Source of the DNA: Heterobilharzia americana
Lineage: Eukaryota; Platyhelminthes; Trematoda; Strigeidida; Schistosomatidae
Direction: 5' to 3'
Assembly (NCBI GenBank): GCA_944470555.2
Contig: OX104127.1
Coordinates: 94,140,708 to 94,204,707 of the forward strand
Length of the DNA stretch: 64,000 bases
Numbering within the stretch: the first letter of the stretch is position 1; every line of letters begins with the position of its first letter. The notes beneath the pieces were generated by a model. That model did no database searches and had not been told where the DNA came from. It worked only from the letters and a program-made list of their open reading frames with translations. The translations under genes were made by a program, and so were the position numbers. This document shows positions 45,860 to 56,394 of this stretch, piece after piece.

Positions 45860-46555
45860 GTAAGTATCCCTAACTACCTAAACAAAAATAGGTGCATGTT
45901 GAAATTCACCTACCGGTCTAATTACACTTAGCGAAGAAAGATGGCACATATTGGATACACTTTGATTATTCAATAGTTTGTTATATTGTGCATAAATGAA
46001 ATTGACAACAAAATCAGCAGTATCACATATTAGCAACGTCCTTATGTTGTCCAGCTGAATATATTTCAGTTACACAATCCAAGAGCTATTGTCGTAAAGG
46101 AGAGAGTTGTGGGGTGGGGGAGGGGGCGGATAGTGATTCAACTACCACCGAATTACTGTAGCACAACAACATTTCAAGGATAATATGCAAAATATACATT
46201 GAAAACAGATGGAACTGACTTTCATGACAGTATGCCATCTATGAATCGGCATTCATCAGTCTTCCAACACATGAACGTCTTGTGTGGTCTTCAATCACAT
46301 TACAAATATGAATCTTGCACAGTGAATTACGTATACATTTGATTCTCATAATCCTTTAAGGGGTCTTTCACAGATCTCAATAACAGAAACGCAGCGAGAC
46401 AAAGTTGCGCCATAAATATGGGTTCATTTTAAGCCATTTGAGTTCTGTTGTCACTCATCACTGAAATAAGGCAACTCTTTATTATAGACTGATACTTGTT
46501 CTTTCCCGTTGTTATGCTGCATTGAATAAATCTGTCTCTGTTGTCAAATGGGCTG
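45860..46555. other. No recognisable feature
   Basis: Spacer with a G-rich run near 46,110-46,130. Nothing recognised. Confidence 0.3.
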
Positions 46556-46559
46556 TTGT

Positions 46560-46790
46560 GCGAGTGGTTCCATATTGCCTGAATAGTCACTATGCTCTAG
46601 TTTGATTGCTGATGACTATCAGTGAAATCCAGGATGTATGTTTCGTCCAATTCTGGTCTCGTCAGCTGGATGTACTGGCATCTCAGTGAGTGATGTTATC
46701 TCCTCTGAGACATGAACCACATATCGGTCGCTTCAAACTCCAGAGCATTATTCAAGTAGGAGCCCATATATCATTATAGTTTGATCTCTT
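46560..46790 (-). mobile_element. Sm-alpha-like SINE, minus orientation (S6)
   Basis: The minus strand has a B-box-like 'gtggttcatgtctcagag' (about 46,722-46,705), then 'gccagtacatccag', the hammerhead core and 'cctggatttcactg'. The 3' part ends near 46,560. It faces away from SINE S4, whose head begins about 90 nt to the right. No protein. Confidence 0.82.
46624..46678 (-). ncRNA. Best preserved hammerhead ribozyme of the window (SINE S6)
   Basis: Minus-strand order: 'gtacatccag' (helix I, 5' side), 'ctgacgag' (46,665-46,658), 'acc' loop 'ggac', 'gaaac' (about 46,646-46,642), then 'atcctggattt' (helix I, 3' side). Both invariant blocks CUGANGA and GAAA are intact and the cleavage triplet is ATC, an allowed NUH. 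Helix II has one mismatch (A for U in GUCC) and helix III is weakened. Activity is possible but unproven. Confidence 0.75.
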
Positions 46791-46859
46791 TCTTCCAGTA
46801 TAACAAGGGGGACTTGCAAGTGTCAAGAGTTAAAAACTCATATCTATCGATTAAGAGAT

Positions 46860-47058
46860 GTCACTTCTGCCTTGGTGGCTAACGGGTAATGCTTGGGTGT
46901 TTGAAGTGACGGTCACGAGACTCAAGTCTTAGAATGAACAACAGCACTCACCGGGATGCAAGTATATACAGATGACGAGTCGCAAATAGGACAGAACGCA
47001 TGTCATTGGTTCTACCGTTAGCCACTACCACGTAAATCGTGAAATAGGTAACTTCTCA
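46860..47058 (+). mobile_element. Sm-alpha-like SINE, plus orientation (S4)
   Basis: The tRNA-like head has 'tggtggctaacgggtaatgc' (A box) and 'ggtcacgagactcaagtct' (B box, about 46,912-46,930). The SINE body follows, with 'ccgggatgcaagtatatac', the hammerhead and 'ttctaccgttagccactacc'. It is a nearly complete SINE, head to head with S6. Confidence 0.82.
46961..47012 (+). ncRNA. Hammerhead ribozyme relic (SINE S4)
   Basis: 'agatgacgag' (core, one change from CTGACGAG), 'tcgcaaatagga' (helix II and loop, one mismatch), 'cagaac' (GAAAC changed to AGAAC), then 'gcatgtc' with a GTC cleavage triplet. The changes in the core make activity unlikely. Confidence 0.65.
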
Positions 47059-47059
47059 C

Positions 47060-47863
47060 CGACTTGTGCTGTTCCATGTTACTTCTCAATTTCCTGCTAC
47101 CAATCAGGTTATCTGATTCTTCATCATTTAGGACTGGGAGATGAGTTAGATTGGTAATAGACGGAAAATTCTATTTCAAACTTTTTTCCTACACCAGTTA
47201 AATTAGGCTGCTGAGTAGCAAATGTGAATTTTCTCCATCGGTCATTGATCTAAATACTAATCAGTGCATTTAATTACTGTTTCTCAGTTATTACATGCAC
47301 AGTAATCACTAACTGACATATTTGTTAGCCTAAGATGAGCAATTTTCACAGACTACATTTAAAGATTATTCAGAATAGCCATTTGATACTAAAATGGTTA
47401 ACTGAATTGTAAAATCTGATGGAATTTACCAAATATATACACTCGTCATTATCCCCTTTATTATTATCCTTTTATTTTATAAATGTCAATTTGTTATCTA
47501 CATCCAAAAACCTGACGTCTATTGAGAAAATAAAGCTGATACTGAGAAAATTTCTATATCTGGCGATGATTTATTCGCTTGCAAAGTATCTCATGTTCTA
47601 CATATTAATAATCTCACTTCTTCTTATTGTTACCCAATATTGTATTTTCTTTTTGCCTGATTCTTAACTTATCCATCATTGTCACTTTCTACTCTACTAT
47701 ATATACTACTTAAGTGCATCGTTATAAGTAGCTTTCACTGCAATATTACTAATCACCAATAGCTTTTGGAAAACATTCATTCCTAAGATTATCAGATTTT
47801 CTGTCTATTGGCAAATATTCGCAAACAAGGATTTCGAAGTTATTAAACCCTGAGCTTTAATCT
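47060..47863. other. No recognisable feature
   Basis: AT-rich. The hydrophobic open frame 47,419-47,667 is driven by T-rich sequence. Confidence 0.3.
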
Positions 47864-48182
47864 CGCCGGGTTAGCTAGTTCACCAGTTTCTAGCCGGTCC
47901 TAAGCTCAGGTAAAGAGTGAAGGTTGGGCGTAGGGCTAGCAACTCTAGGCCGTAAAACCAATCTAACCGCTACAGAAACTCCAAAGCACAAACAAAATAT
48001 AAAAAATAAAAACGAAATTATTCTTCACTGGCATTGGAGAGACGAAATGACGCCGGTTGGTGAAAGCCTTCGGAAGCCAATTGGCCGATGTGTCTTCTCT
48101 TCTCTTGATGAAAGCGAAAGTAAACGTGGGGACATGGAATGTCCGCAGTATGTTTGAACCTGAGGGACAAATAATAACAGTA
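47864..48182 (+). mobile_element. Mini-RTE: 5' end joined to 3' end of the RTE family (copy D)
   Basis: 47,864-48,155 matches the 5' region of copies B and C up to the first endonuclease motif, here intact as 'VNVGTWNVRSMF'. It then jumps at 'gaacc' straight to the last bases of the family, 'gagggacaaataataa', as in copy A ('aagggacaaataataat'). All endonuclease and RT sequence is missing, leaving about 315 nt with both termini. It could have moved in trans as a non-autonomous element, or arisen by one deletion. Confidence 0.82.
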
Positions 48183-48428
48183 ATAACTTCCGAGATTTCA
48201 TGCTCGAATTTTCCCCTGAGGGCAGTAAATGATTTAAACGACTAAACAATTTGAGCGCTTAGAAAACGGTTAATAGAAGAGACAGAAGGGGATTTATGAC
48301 ACCTCAGTAAAGTAGAAAGGCAAATTTCTGACATCTCACCAACTCGTAGAAGTCCTTTCTTAAAAAAAATCTGTACAAGCCGTCTCAGGCCTAAAGAGCA
48401 GATGAAAAGAGTTAAATTAAACTTTTAG
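48183..48428. other. No recognisable feature
   Basis: Short spacer ending in an acceptor-like ACTTTTAG at 48,428. Confidence 0.3.
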
Positions 48429-48598
48429 TGTGTACATGCAAAAGAAAGGGACAGAACTTGTGGATGAGGTCAGCAATGACAGATTATTTTATCTTGATAA
48501 AAATAACAGGAAAACCTTCAGGACTATGCAGAGGCTATCATCCAAATACAAGGAAAGATGGAAAACTCAAAGATTCCAAATTGTTTCAACCCACAATA
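48429..48598 (+). CDS. Candidate exon, unidentified
   Basis: After ACTTTTAG one frame stays open past 48,640 and reads 'KGTELVDEVSNDRLFYLDKN' and 'MQRLSSKYKERWKTQRFQIV'. A GTATTT at about 48,599 could be a donor. A second frame is open over the same span, which lowers confidence. It matches no transposon family I recognise. Confidence 0.25.
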
Positions 48599-48659
48599 TG
48601 TATTTTAATGGACGAAACTACATTATTTTTCTATTCTTCTGATTCCTATCTCAAATAAT

Positions 48660-49045
48660 TCATTCTTCTGTTGGCTGAATGAACCACCACCATCAATGTA
48701 GTCAACATTTTCGCGCGGAAACGCTGGGCCTTGAAATATTTTGTCTTGAAAAGCACACTACCTACCATTTTTCAGTAATCTAAACTTTTAAGTGGATTAT
48801 TTCTTGACTAAAGGTTAGGAATTCCTTTCAGCTGCATATGACATCATTTTAGGCCGGCTTAAAGGGGCCTTTATTTTATGCTGTTTAGCAGTATTGCATT
48901 CCATAATGCATTTACTGCAGATTGTATCCCAAATGTAAGCGTCTATCACAGCCATGTAGGCTGCAATTTCAACTACAGGTATCCAAATTTGTACATCTAA
49001 ATGGCAGTCATCGACGGGTAATTACTTTCAGCGACATAGACCTTG
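48660..49045. other. No recognisable feature
   Basis: Spacer. Nothing recognised. Confidence 0.3.
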
Positions 49046-49049
49046 CGCC

Positions 49050-49895
49050 TTCATACATTCCGTAAGATTTATGATTGATTCCGGTGCAATACCTTCTATT
49101 AGCGTAGCATGTAAAGTTCTGTTATATGCTGTTTTTAATTCGTATATAAATGTGCTTATAGGTGGAAGAAAGTTTCTCCCTCACCGAAGTACATTTTTTC
49201 GTCGACGTAGGAAATTGGAAGATGACATTGTGAAGGATGTCTTAATTTCGACTCAGGGAGTAATTTCGGGGGTCTTAAGAGCATTAACTACGGAAAAACT
49301 TCACAGGTTTTCCAAATACCCTAGTAAACCGAAATCAGAAACTAACACGAATCGCACCATGACTTTACATTTCCCAACGTAACTCCCCACTACAGTGTTC
49401 CAGAAGAGAACGCAGCTAAGTACACGCCCGACAACATTGCGGTTGATGAAAGGCAGATGCAGATGAAACTCAACCGTGAAGGTACACTGTATTAGCACGA
49501 CCTAATTAAAATGAAGTGGGTGCAGCCGGTGAAACTGACAACGAAAATACTATGAGCGTTGACGTTTTCAGTGTAGCTGCTTAAACATGTCTGATGCAAG
49601 ACACATCACTTGAAGCTTGGAAAAGAAAATTACAGATTGTACACGGACTTGTTCAGGAAATGCCAACAGACCCATGAACTATTTTGTACCGAACACCTGA
49701 AAAATACCTGACAAAGCTCATTAGGTCTGGCCTCTACCTTCATATTGCTTTAGAATAGAAGCTAAGTATGCTGATACTGCAATACGAAGGCATGAATACA
49801 TGTGAGGCTACTGAGTTGCAACTAAGTATTGATAGAATATCATTATACAACGGTTCTTCACAACAGTTGTGGGCTATTCTACGTTGAATTTCGTA
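49050..49895 (+). pseudogene. Decayed reading frame of unknown origin
   Basis: From 49,053 the frame reads 'FMIDSGAIPSISVACKV' and is open to 49,380. The DSGA could recall an aspartic protease, but nothing else supports that. After a frame change it continues 'EENAAKYTPDNIAVDERQMQ', 'LNREGTLY' and 'IKMKWVQPVKLTTKIL', then 'SLEAWKRKLQIVHGLVQEM' (about 49,610-49,665), with single stops between long coherent pieces. It looks like a decayed gene or transposon that I cannot assign. Confidence 0.35.
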
Positions 49896-50440
49896 TCCAA
49901 TGATAACAAAGGTACTCTTAATTGGTGTTTACGGTGGCTTCATTAAACCGGACAATATGACGAGAGACCTTGATGAGTTCACTAATTTTGAAGAACCGCT
50001 TTTCAGCAGCTGTTGTAGTAACCTCAATTTGTTCCTTCGAACAAACCATTCAGTTTTTAGGTACTGTGCATTTTGGGGATTTTTGTCTTAATCAAGAATG
50101 TCTCATCCCTCTCACACACATGTCTAATTTGTTTAGACTCTGGTCAACTGCACACTTCATCCGTTAGTCTTATGTAACGTTTTTCCTATTTTTTGACCCA
50201 CCTCGATTGCTTGTATATCTGCAGTACCATGATGTTCCCACTATTCTTATCATCACTTAGATAATTATGGCTACTATCATTATTATCTAACTGTTTACCA
50301 TTTACCTGCTTTAGTTCCTTGTTACGACAGCCTGAAGAGTTCACCGTGAATAGTTTAATGTTGTGTGTCTAAGAAAATTTTTGTGTTACAGTAAAGTCTG
50401 CCGAGAACTATTTGAAATCAGTATTGTTCTTTCACATACC
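49896..50440. other. No recognisable feature
   Basis: Possible continuation of the decayed frame to about 50,090, without recognisable motifs. Confidence 0.25.
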
Positions 50441-51165
50441 TTCTTGTTGTCTTGCATTAACTTAGTGGGCGGCAAGAGAGAGGTCCAGAAGGTTCACAGT
50501 CCTCATCACTAACTTTTTCAAGACTCATCTCAATGCTTAATTCCTGCGTTTTGACTAGATATCCAGCAAATGTGCAGTAACAGGGTGCTATTTGTATTTC
50601 AACTTGCGGAAGACTTTCGGAAGTCCAAGAGTCCTAAAACTGCGGACTGAATACACTCGAAATACTATTGGTGAGTAGCCTTTTGTTGCTGATCATCATT
50701 ATCACTACCTTCAAAAAAATGTTTTATGCTTTGCACTTGTTTTCCAGTTCGCTCTTCCTTGGTGCGGCTGCTTTGGAGACCATAGCCAGGGTATGTAAAA
50801 ATTGCTTGCATGTTGGACAGTCATGATGCCAATAAAATCATTTTGCTGTCTTTCACACTACTGCTAGCTTTTATATTATCCCCATAGCATAAGATCAAGT
50901 ATTGAATTGTGGGCACGCCCTCTGCGTCATTTAGCATTGCGGAGAAAAAGTTGCGTCCAAGCGTGAAGTTTTGTTTTTTCTGTGTGTGCGCTATCACATT
51001 GGCCTCAGAAATCCGCACATCGTTTAAGCTATTTACCGTGCGTAAAGTTTTCACGTGTCACTCGCGCTCTCGCTTCACAAAATTGAAGATTTTAGGCACC
51101 CCAATAGCCCTCGGTGAAATAGATAGCCTACAGTGCACCCGCTTGGCGTGCTTATACCCCTAGAT
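50441..51165 (-). pseudogene. CpG-richer coding-like block, minus strand, unidentified
   Basis: From 51,160 the minus strand reads 'YKHAKRVHCRLSISPRAIGV' with 'PKIFNFVKRERE'. After one TGA it continues 'MKTLRTVNSLNDVRISEANV', then 'QNFTLGRNFFSAMLNDAEGV', to a stop at 50,821. About 450 nt further on, 'SVRSFRTLGLPKVFRKLK' (50,655-50,600) resembles the first piece, and a last frame 'LSIEMSLEKVSDEDCEPSG' ends at TAA near 50,470. CpG dinucleotides are more frequent than in the surroundings. It may be exons or a decayed gene or mobile element. No family recognised. Confidence 0.3.
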
Positions 51166-52185
51166 TTAAGTTAAGTAAATAATATAGACATCTCAGTGTA
51201 GCCTAAACAACATAACTTAGCATCCGCACAAGTTTTTGTTCTTATCAAATAGGTATCTGCCCTTAAGAAATCGCTATTTCTCATCTTCATTGTTCTTATT
51301 AATGGTCACTTCAGAGTCTGTAGTTCAGTTGTTTACAGCTGAATAAGTTAAACAATTTGTCAACATAAATGTCGGCTGCAGGCTAATTAACACACCACCC
51401 TTCGTAGCGTTTTTACCATATAACATGTCTTCTTATTAGCCGTTCGTAGGGAGTGTTTGAAAATAGTTAACGTGTCGAATATTTTGGTACTAGTGTGCGT
51501 CGACTTATTTAATACTGGTTATGTATTAAGTTGCAGCAAGAAAACTAGCATGTTACAGTCCCAACAAGGTCACGAATGGAGTTAAGAAGTCAGGGCTCAG
51601 CAACTGTTCGCCTAGTACTTCCCATAAAAAGAGAATGACTGTTGCTTCCTTCTGGTATCAACCAAGATTTGGATGAAAGCCGGACTTTTGAATGCCACAG
51701 TTAACTGGGCATCAACAATGTCAGGCAACGGTATCAGCAATCTGTGGCATGGTTTTGAGAATTGTCCTTGTGTGAACTTGACAGCCTCGGAGACCAATCA
51801 CTAATTATTCACACTTGTGATGTACCCCGAATACGAGATCAAGAAAGAACACAGTGGAGTAGTCAGATGGCACAGTATATTTACGAGGTCGTGTCAGAAT
51901 ACCGGTTTGTTCCGACTGACGGGCCAAAGGGTCGATTACTAGCAGTGCAATGTTACACGACAGTGTGCCAAATTACGTGGATGCTTGACCGTATGCCTTC
52001 AGCTTAGCCAGTCCGGTAATCTGTGGAGATCAGCATCGATGCTGAATCTCGTCGAACCCTAGGCTACTGATTGTGGGGAAGTATGTGACGGTACACGGTT
52101 CATCGAGGTCAAGTCACCATGTTGGCCCTTTACTTCTTGACAGTAGGAGCCGTCTTCCAGCTGATTTGGGAGGGTCCAACAGAAG
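51166..52185. other. Unassigned; one open frame
   Basis: The plus frame 51,762-52,007 reads 'WSSQMAQYIYEVVSEYRFV' and 'PKGRLLAVQCYTTVCQITWM', which looks coding, but I cannot assign it. It may be an unrecognised upstream part of the CR1 copy that follows or a separate mobile element. Confidence 0.25.
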
Positions 52186-52189
52186 GAGC

Positions 52190-53830
52190 TGTCGCAACAG
52201 TGCTCACAACTGCAACGCACTTAAAAGCCAACTAATTCACCTCTCAGTTTTGATTTCCAGACTCAGTATTTTAGAGATTATGCATTCTAACTCCGAGGTG
52301 GCAAACTTACTAGCTCATGAATTCCAAATTAATTTCTGTCATTTAGGGGGGGGGAAACAACGCATCTGTCAGACACCCGTTTTGTAGAGGAGCTATACCA
52401 TACAGAGTTTTTACCCTCTATAATTACATAAGCACTAAATAGTCTGAGTCCGAATAAGCCTACAGGAATTGATGGGATTCACTTAAGAGTACCCAAAGAG
52501 TGTGCTGAAGTTCTGTGTGCCCCACTGGCAAATCTTTTCAGATGCTCGTTTCTGGAAGGCAGGTTACCCCCTAACTGGAAACGGGGGGCTGTCATCTCAA
52601 TATATAAAGGTTGAAACAAACTACTTGCGCCCAACTACAGACCGGTATCCCTGACCTGTTCAGTTGCGAAGTTCAGGAAGAGAGCCGTATATGACTCATT
52701 TCATGATCACTCGTTTAAGAACCCAATCTTAAACTACCGTCAACATGGGTTTTTTACCTGGAAGGACAAGTGGCACCAACCTGTTGGTAGCCTGGAACAG
52801 CTGGACTCTCTACCGAGCAAAAACAGCCTATTCACGTAGGGTTACCTGACTTTTCTAAGGCCTTTGACGTGGCAAATTATGATATCCTATGTAAAGGGCT
52901 TCCGCACTTGGGTGTACACGGAAAACTACTAATTTAGCTTAGAGATTATCTTTTCAGCAGGTTGCATTCAGAGCTGGCTCCCCTCCATTTAATTGGTTTC
53001 GTATATCTAGTGGTGTGCCTCAAGGTTCCATTCTGGGCCCACTACAGATTCTTGCTTTCATCGATGACCTACTAGGATCCCTCAATTCTCATTCACTACT
53101 ATGTGCCGATGATCTGAAGATTTGGAGGGGGATATAAGTGTCGACGGATATTTCGGTCTTCCAGGAGGACCTTACCAAAATCCCTAGTTGGACTGCAGAA
53201 AACCTTCTTTCTCTCAACCATAAGAAGCGTCGGATAATATTAGTTGACCAACATAAGAGTAATCCTAGTTCTTACTCTCTGTGTGAAACAGATATCTATC
53301 ACTCTAGCATGGAACAAGACTGGGGGTTACGTTAAGCGACACACCAGGATCTTGAGTCCACCATCGTCCTGCAGCCAACAAGGCCTATAGAGTCTCAGGG
53401 TTTCTCTTGAGAACTTTAGGGAGTCTAACTCCTCACGGCAGTGTACGCTCTGTACATTCGCCTTCATCTAGAGAAAAGCTCGCTTGTGATGTGCCCTTAC
53501 TTGGAGCGTGACATGGCCATCCTAGAACAGGTACATAAAAGAGCTACGAAGGAAGTGATTGGATTACGGCATAAACCGTAACCAGATCGCTTGGTTGCTC
53601 TTAAGCTGCATCCGGTACAATACCCGGGGGTCAATGGGGTATGATCATGATGTACCGCGTCGCCCATAATCCTGTCCATCCTAACAGATCCCTTCCAAGC
53701 TTTAATCAGAAGCGCAATTTGGGGGATCACCAGTTAGGAATAGGGCCTGAGAAAGCACGTACAAAGATCCGTGCTAACTCATTTGCGGTTAGAGTATGTG
53801 AACTGTGGAAGATTCAGCTTCAGATTTTTT
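52190..53830 (+). mobile_element. CR1-clade retrotransposon, plus copy, left part (interrupted)
   Basis: The plus strand encodes a CR1 RT in broken frames: 'SEVANLLAHEFQINF' (about 52,285-52,330), 'GIDGIHLRVPKECAEVL', 'APNYRPVSL', 'YRQHGF', 'FSKAFD', 'SSGVPQGSILGPL' (about 53,010-53,045) and 'LLCADDLKIW', the catalytic YADD box as CADD (about 53,098-53,127). Then follow 'MAILEQVHKRATKEVIGLRH' (about 53,513) and 'FAVRVCELW' near 53,800, where the copy stops. The missing end is at 57,635, so a reverse CR1 lies between. Confidence 0.87.
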
Positions 53831-54479
53831 GCTTGAGGATAGGAGGCTGAGAGTCTACATTAATCCTTTACCAGTAGATTTTCGTGCCTGTCCAATCCCC
53901 CCCCCGGACGAGCTAATTGGCGATGCCTACACCACTCCTTCTGGGAGTCGGTTCCAGGCGCTGATTACTTGACGCGAGAACCAGTACTCTGCGGAGGCTG
54001 CTCGTTCCTCGCTTTTGTCTCCTACTGTATCCTCTGAGGTGTTCCGACTTGGTGGGAAGGAAACGAGAGATAGATCAGGCCCCAAGTCATTTCTTAGAAT
54101 CCTGCATTGCATGACTAGGTCTCCCGTCCGTCTGCCATAGGATAAAGTGAAGAGGTTCAGCTCCATGGGTTGATCTTCACAGGTGAAGTCAGCCCTCGCA
54201 GGCGCTATACGAGCGGCTGACCCCTGAACCCTTTCTGGAAGGTCTGAGTCACCTTTCAGACAAGGATTAGCCGCCTGTGTACAGTTTTCTGATTATGACC
54301 TAACTGAGGATGTGCATAAGATGATGAACATGTCACCACTCATTTTCGTAGACTTTCAACACAATGTCCAGAATGCCCTAAAACCACGAACTACTACCAA
54401 TCGACAATGAGCCGTGGTTTCGAAGTCATAACTCAGTGTGATTCATGGGTCATTGCGAGTCAGTGCTGATGGTAAAGGA

Positions 54480-56240
54480 GTCCCGTCAATGTCGTAGATG
54501 TTGTTGTGTGTCCCTTGTTGGATGCCTTACTAAAGTCTATGAAAATGACATCTACAGGTATCACATCTTTAGACTTAACCCAACTTCCTCTGGCCGCAGA
54601 GAGGTTTGTCAAGCAAGAGAAATTTCTACGAAAACTGTGCCACGAACGAGACAAAAGAGTGTTGCTCTCTAGGTGGACTATGATGGCTTTCTTGATTACT
54701 TTTTCTAGGATTTTCACCACAGTAGTAGCCAAACTTATCGGTCTGTAATTTGATAGGAGCTGCCTAGAACCTGCCTTAAGGATGGGTATTACCATGACAT
54801 TCTTCCAGTCATAGGGGAGTGTGCCTTCACTGCAAGGGCCTGAATATAGTAGTCAGTGGGCCGGCGATATAAAGCGGAAGCTTTCCGAGCACCCCGGGTG
54901 CAGCTCATCCGGTCCCGGTGATTTTTTCACGTCGAGATTACTTGATATCTGAAATACACAATTGCTATCAGAATCCACAGATCTTATTCTGTTGGATGTC
55001 TATGCTTCTGCTGTTGAACAAGTGTCCACAGAGGATTCCTGTGTGAAGACCTCAGCAAAATACCCAGCCATGGATTCTGCTCTTTTCCTATCGTCCCCAA
55101 TCAAATAGCCATTTTCTGTCCCACTGATTAGGGAGGGTATACCACGACACATCTCATGTCTATGGTTCATACAGGAAAATAACCTCTTCGGACGCTGCAA
55201 TGCAGCCCGTGCAAGACGTGTTTCAAAGCACATTTGGGACCAGTGGATAGCAGCAATGAGCTCAACGCGGGCCTCTCTGTAATGCTTCACCACTTCGAGT
55301 GTATCGAGGTGGGTAGCAAGATTCCAACAATTTTTCTTACGTCGCAGCAAGATTTGAATTTCGTGGTTTATCCACGGAAGACGGTGTTTCTGTCCCCTCG
55401 TGACAGTCCATGGAATGAAAGGTTGGGTCACTCGTGGATATAACTGTCTGAAGGAGCGCCACGCACCTTCAACGGAGACCTATGGATTGACTGTCCAGTT
55501 CTTCGAAGAGGCTTCCGGGTTAATGGCTTCCAACTTCGCTTTCCATATGTTGGGTGTAGCTGGAGCATCGGTCTGGTACAAGATGTCTGTTACGAATCTT
55601 AAGACGATCACAGCGTGATCACTTTTACCAAGGGCTGCTGGGTGCCGGATGAAACATACATCATCTGTATGTAAAAATACTAAGTCTGAAACCGATGGAG
55701 CATGTCGATGATCATATCTGGTTGGTATCCTAGCATTCTATATGAGGGCTAAGTAAATTGATATCTCCACCAGCCGGTGGTCAAACGAATTACGTTGTGC
55801 TTTTGTTGCTAGTCCATCGCAGTCAACTGATGGTGTGTTGAAGTCTCCTACAGCTAGACATCAACATTTGTGTCCGGAGGGTCAGCTTATTCAAGAGGAT
55901 GTCTGCTGCCTCATATTCAGGGCTTTGATATATTGCGATTAATTAAACATCTTTCCCCTTGCATTGTAATCGGCAGGGCAGCATTTCATATGTTCCACTT
56001 TCATGTGCAACTGTTTCTATGACTTTTACAGTTAAGGTGTTCTTAACGTAAAGGATGACACCACCATCTTTGCGTCCTAGTCTGTCGCTTCTAAAAGGGA
56101 TGAATCCCCGCAAGTGCGTTTCACAGTGGTTGATCCAAGAAGGGAACCAAGTTTGTGAGATGGCAATCATGTCAGGGATGTCGTTGCTTATCACACTTGT
56201 TTAAGAGACTATTTGCATTTGTGTGCAGGACACTGGAATT
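54480..56240 (-). pseudogene. CR1 ORF2: endonuclease and start of reverse transcriptase
   Basis: The endonuclease starts 'LHTNANSLLNKC' (about 56,230). 'DIPDMIAISQTWFPSW' follows, where the catalytic Glu of 'SETW' is Gln, then 'GGVILYVKN', 'VGDFNTPSVDC' (about 55,840) and 'GKSDHAVIVLRF' (about 55,630-55,595, the catalytic SDH). The linker frame 55,431-55,000 has 'INHEIQILLRRKKNCW' and 'AESMAGYFAEVFTQ'. The RT begins 'SPGPDELHPG', 'VMVIPILKAGSRQLLSNYRP' (54,795) and 'VDVIFIDFSKA'. Several single stops and frameshifts are present. The Glu-to-Gln change alone should abolish nicking. Confidence 0.88.
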
Positions 56241-56394
56241 AATTAAGCGGGTTTCCGTCCTATCCATAGAGGCCTCGGCATCATTTATTGCTGAAACCTC
56301 ACTATACGAAAACCCACTAATTTTAGATCTTGCCCCCCCGCTGCTGGTCTGGATTTTAGTTCTGCTTCTGCCTCTCGTTTTTTGATTCGATCAG

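Noticed and set aside
49053..49090. DSGA motif as a possible retroviral-type aspartic protease
   Set aside because: No flap, second motif, RT, RNase H or integrase in context, so four residues are not enough.
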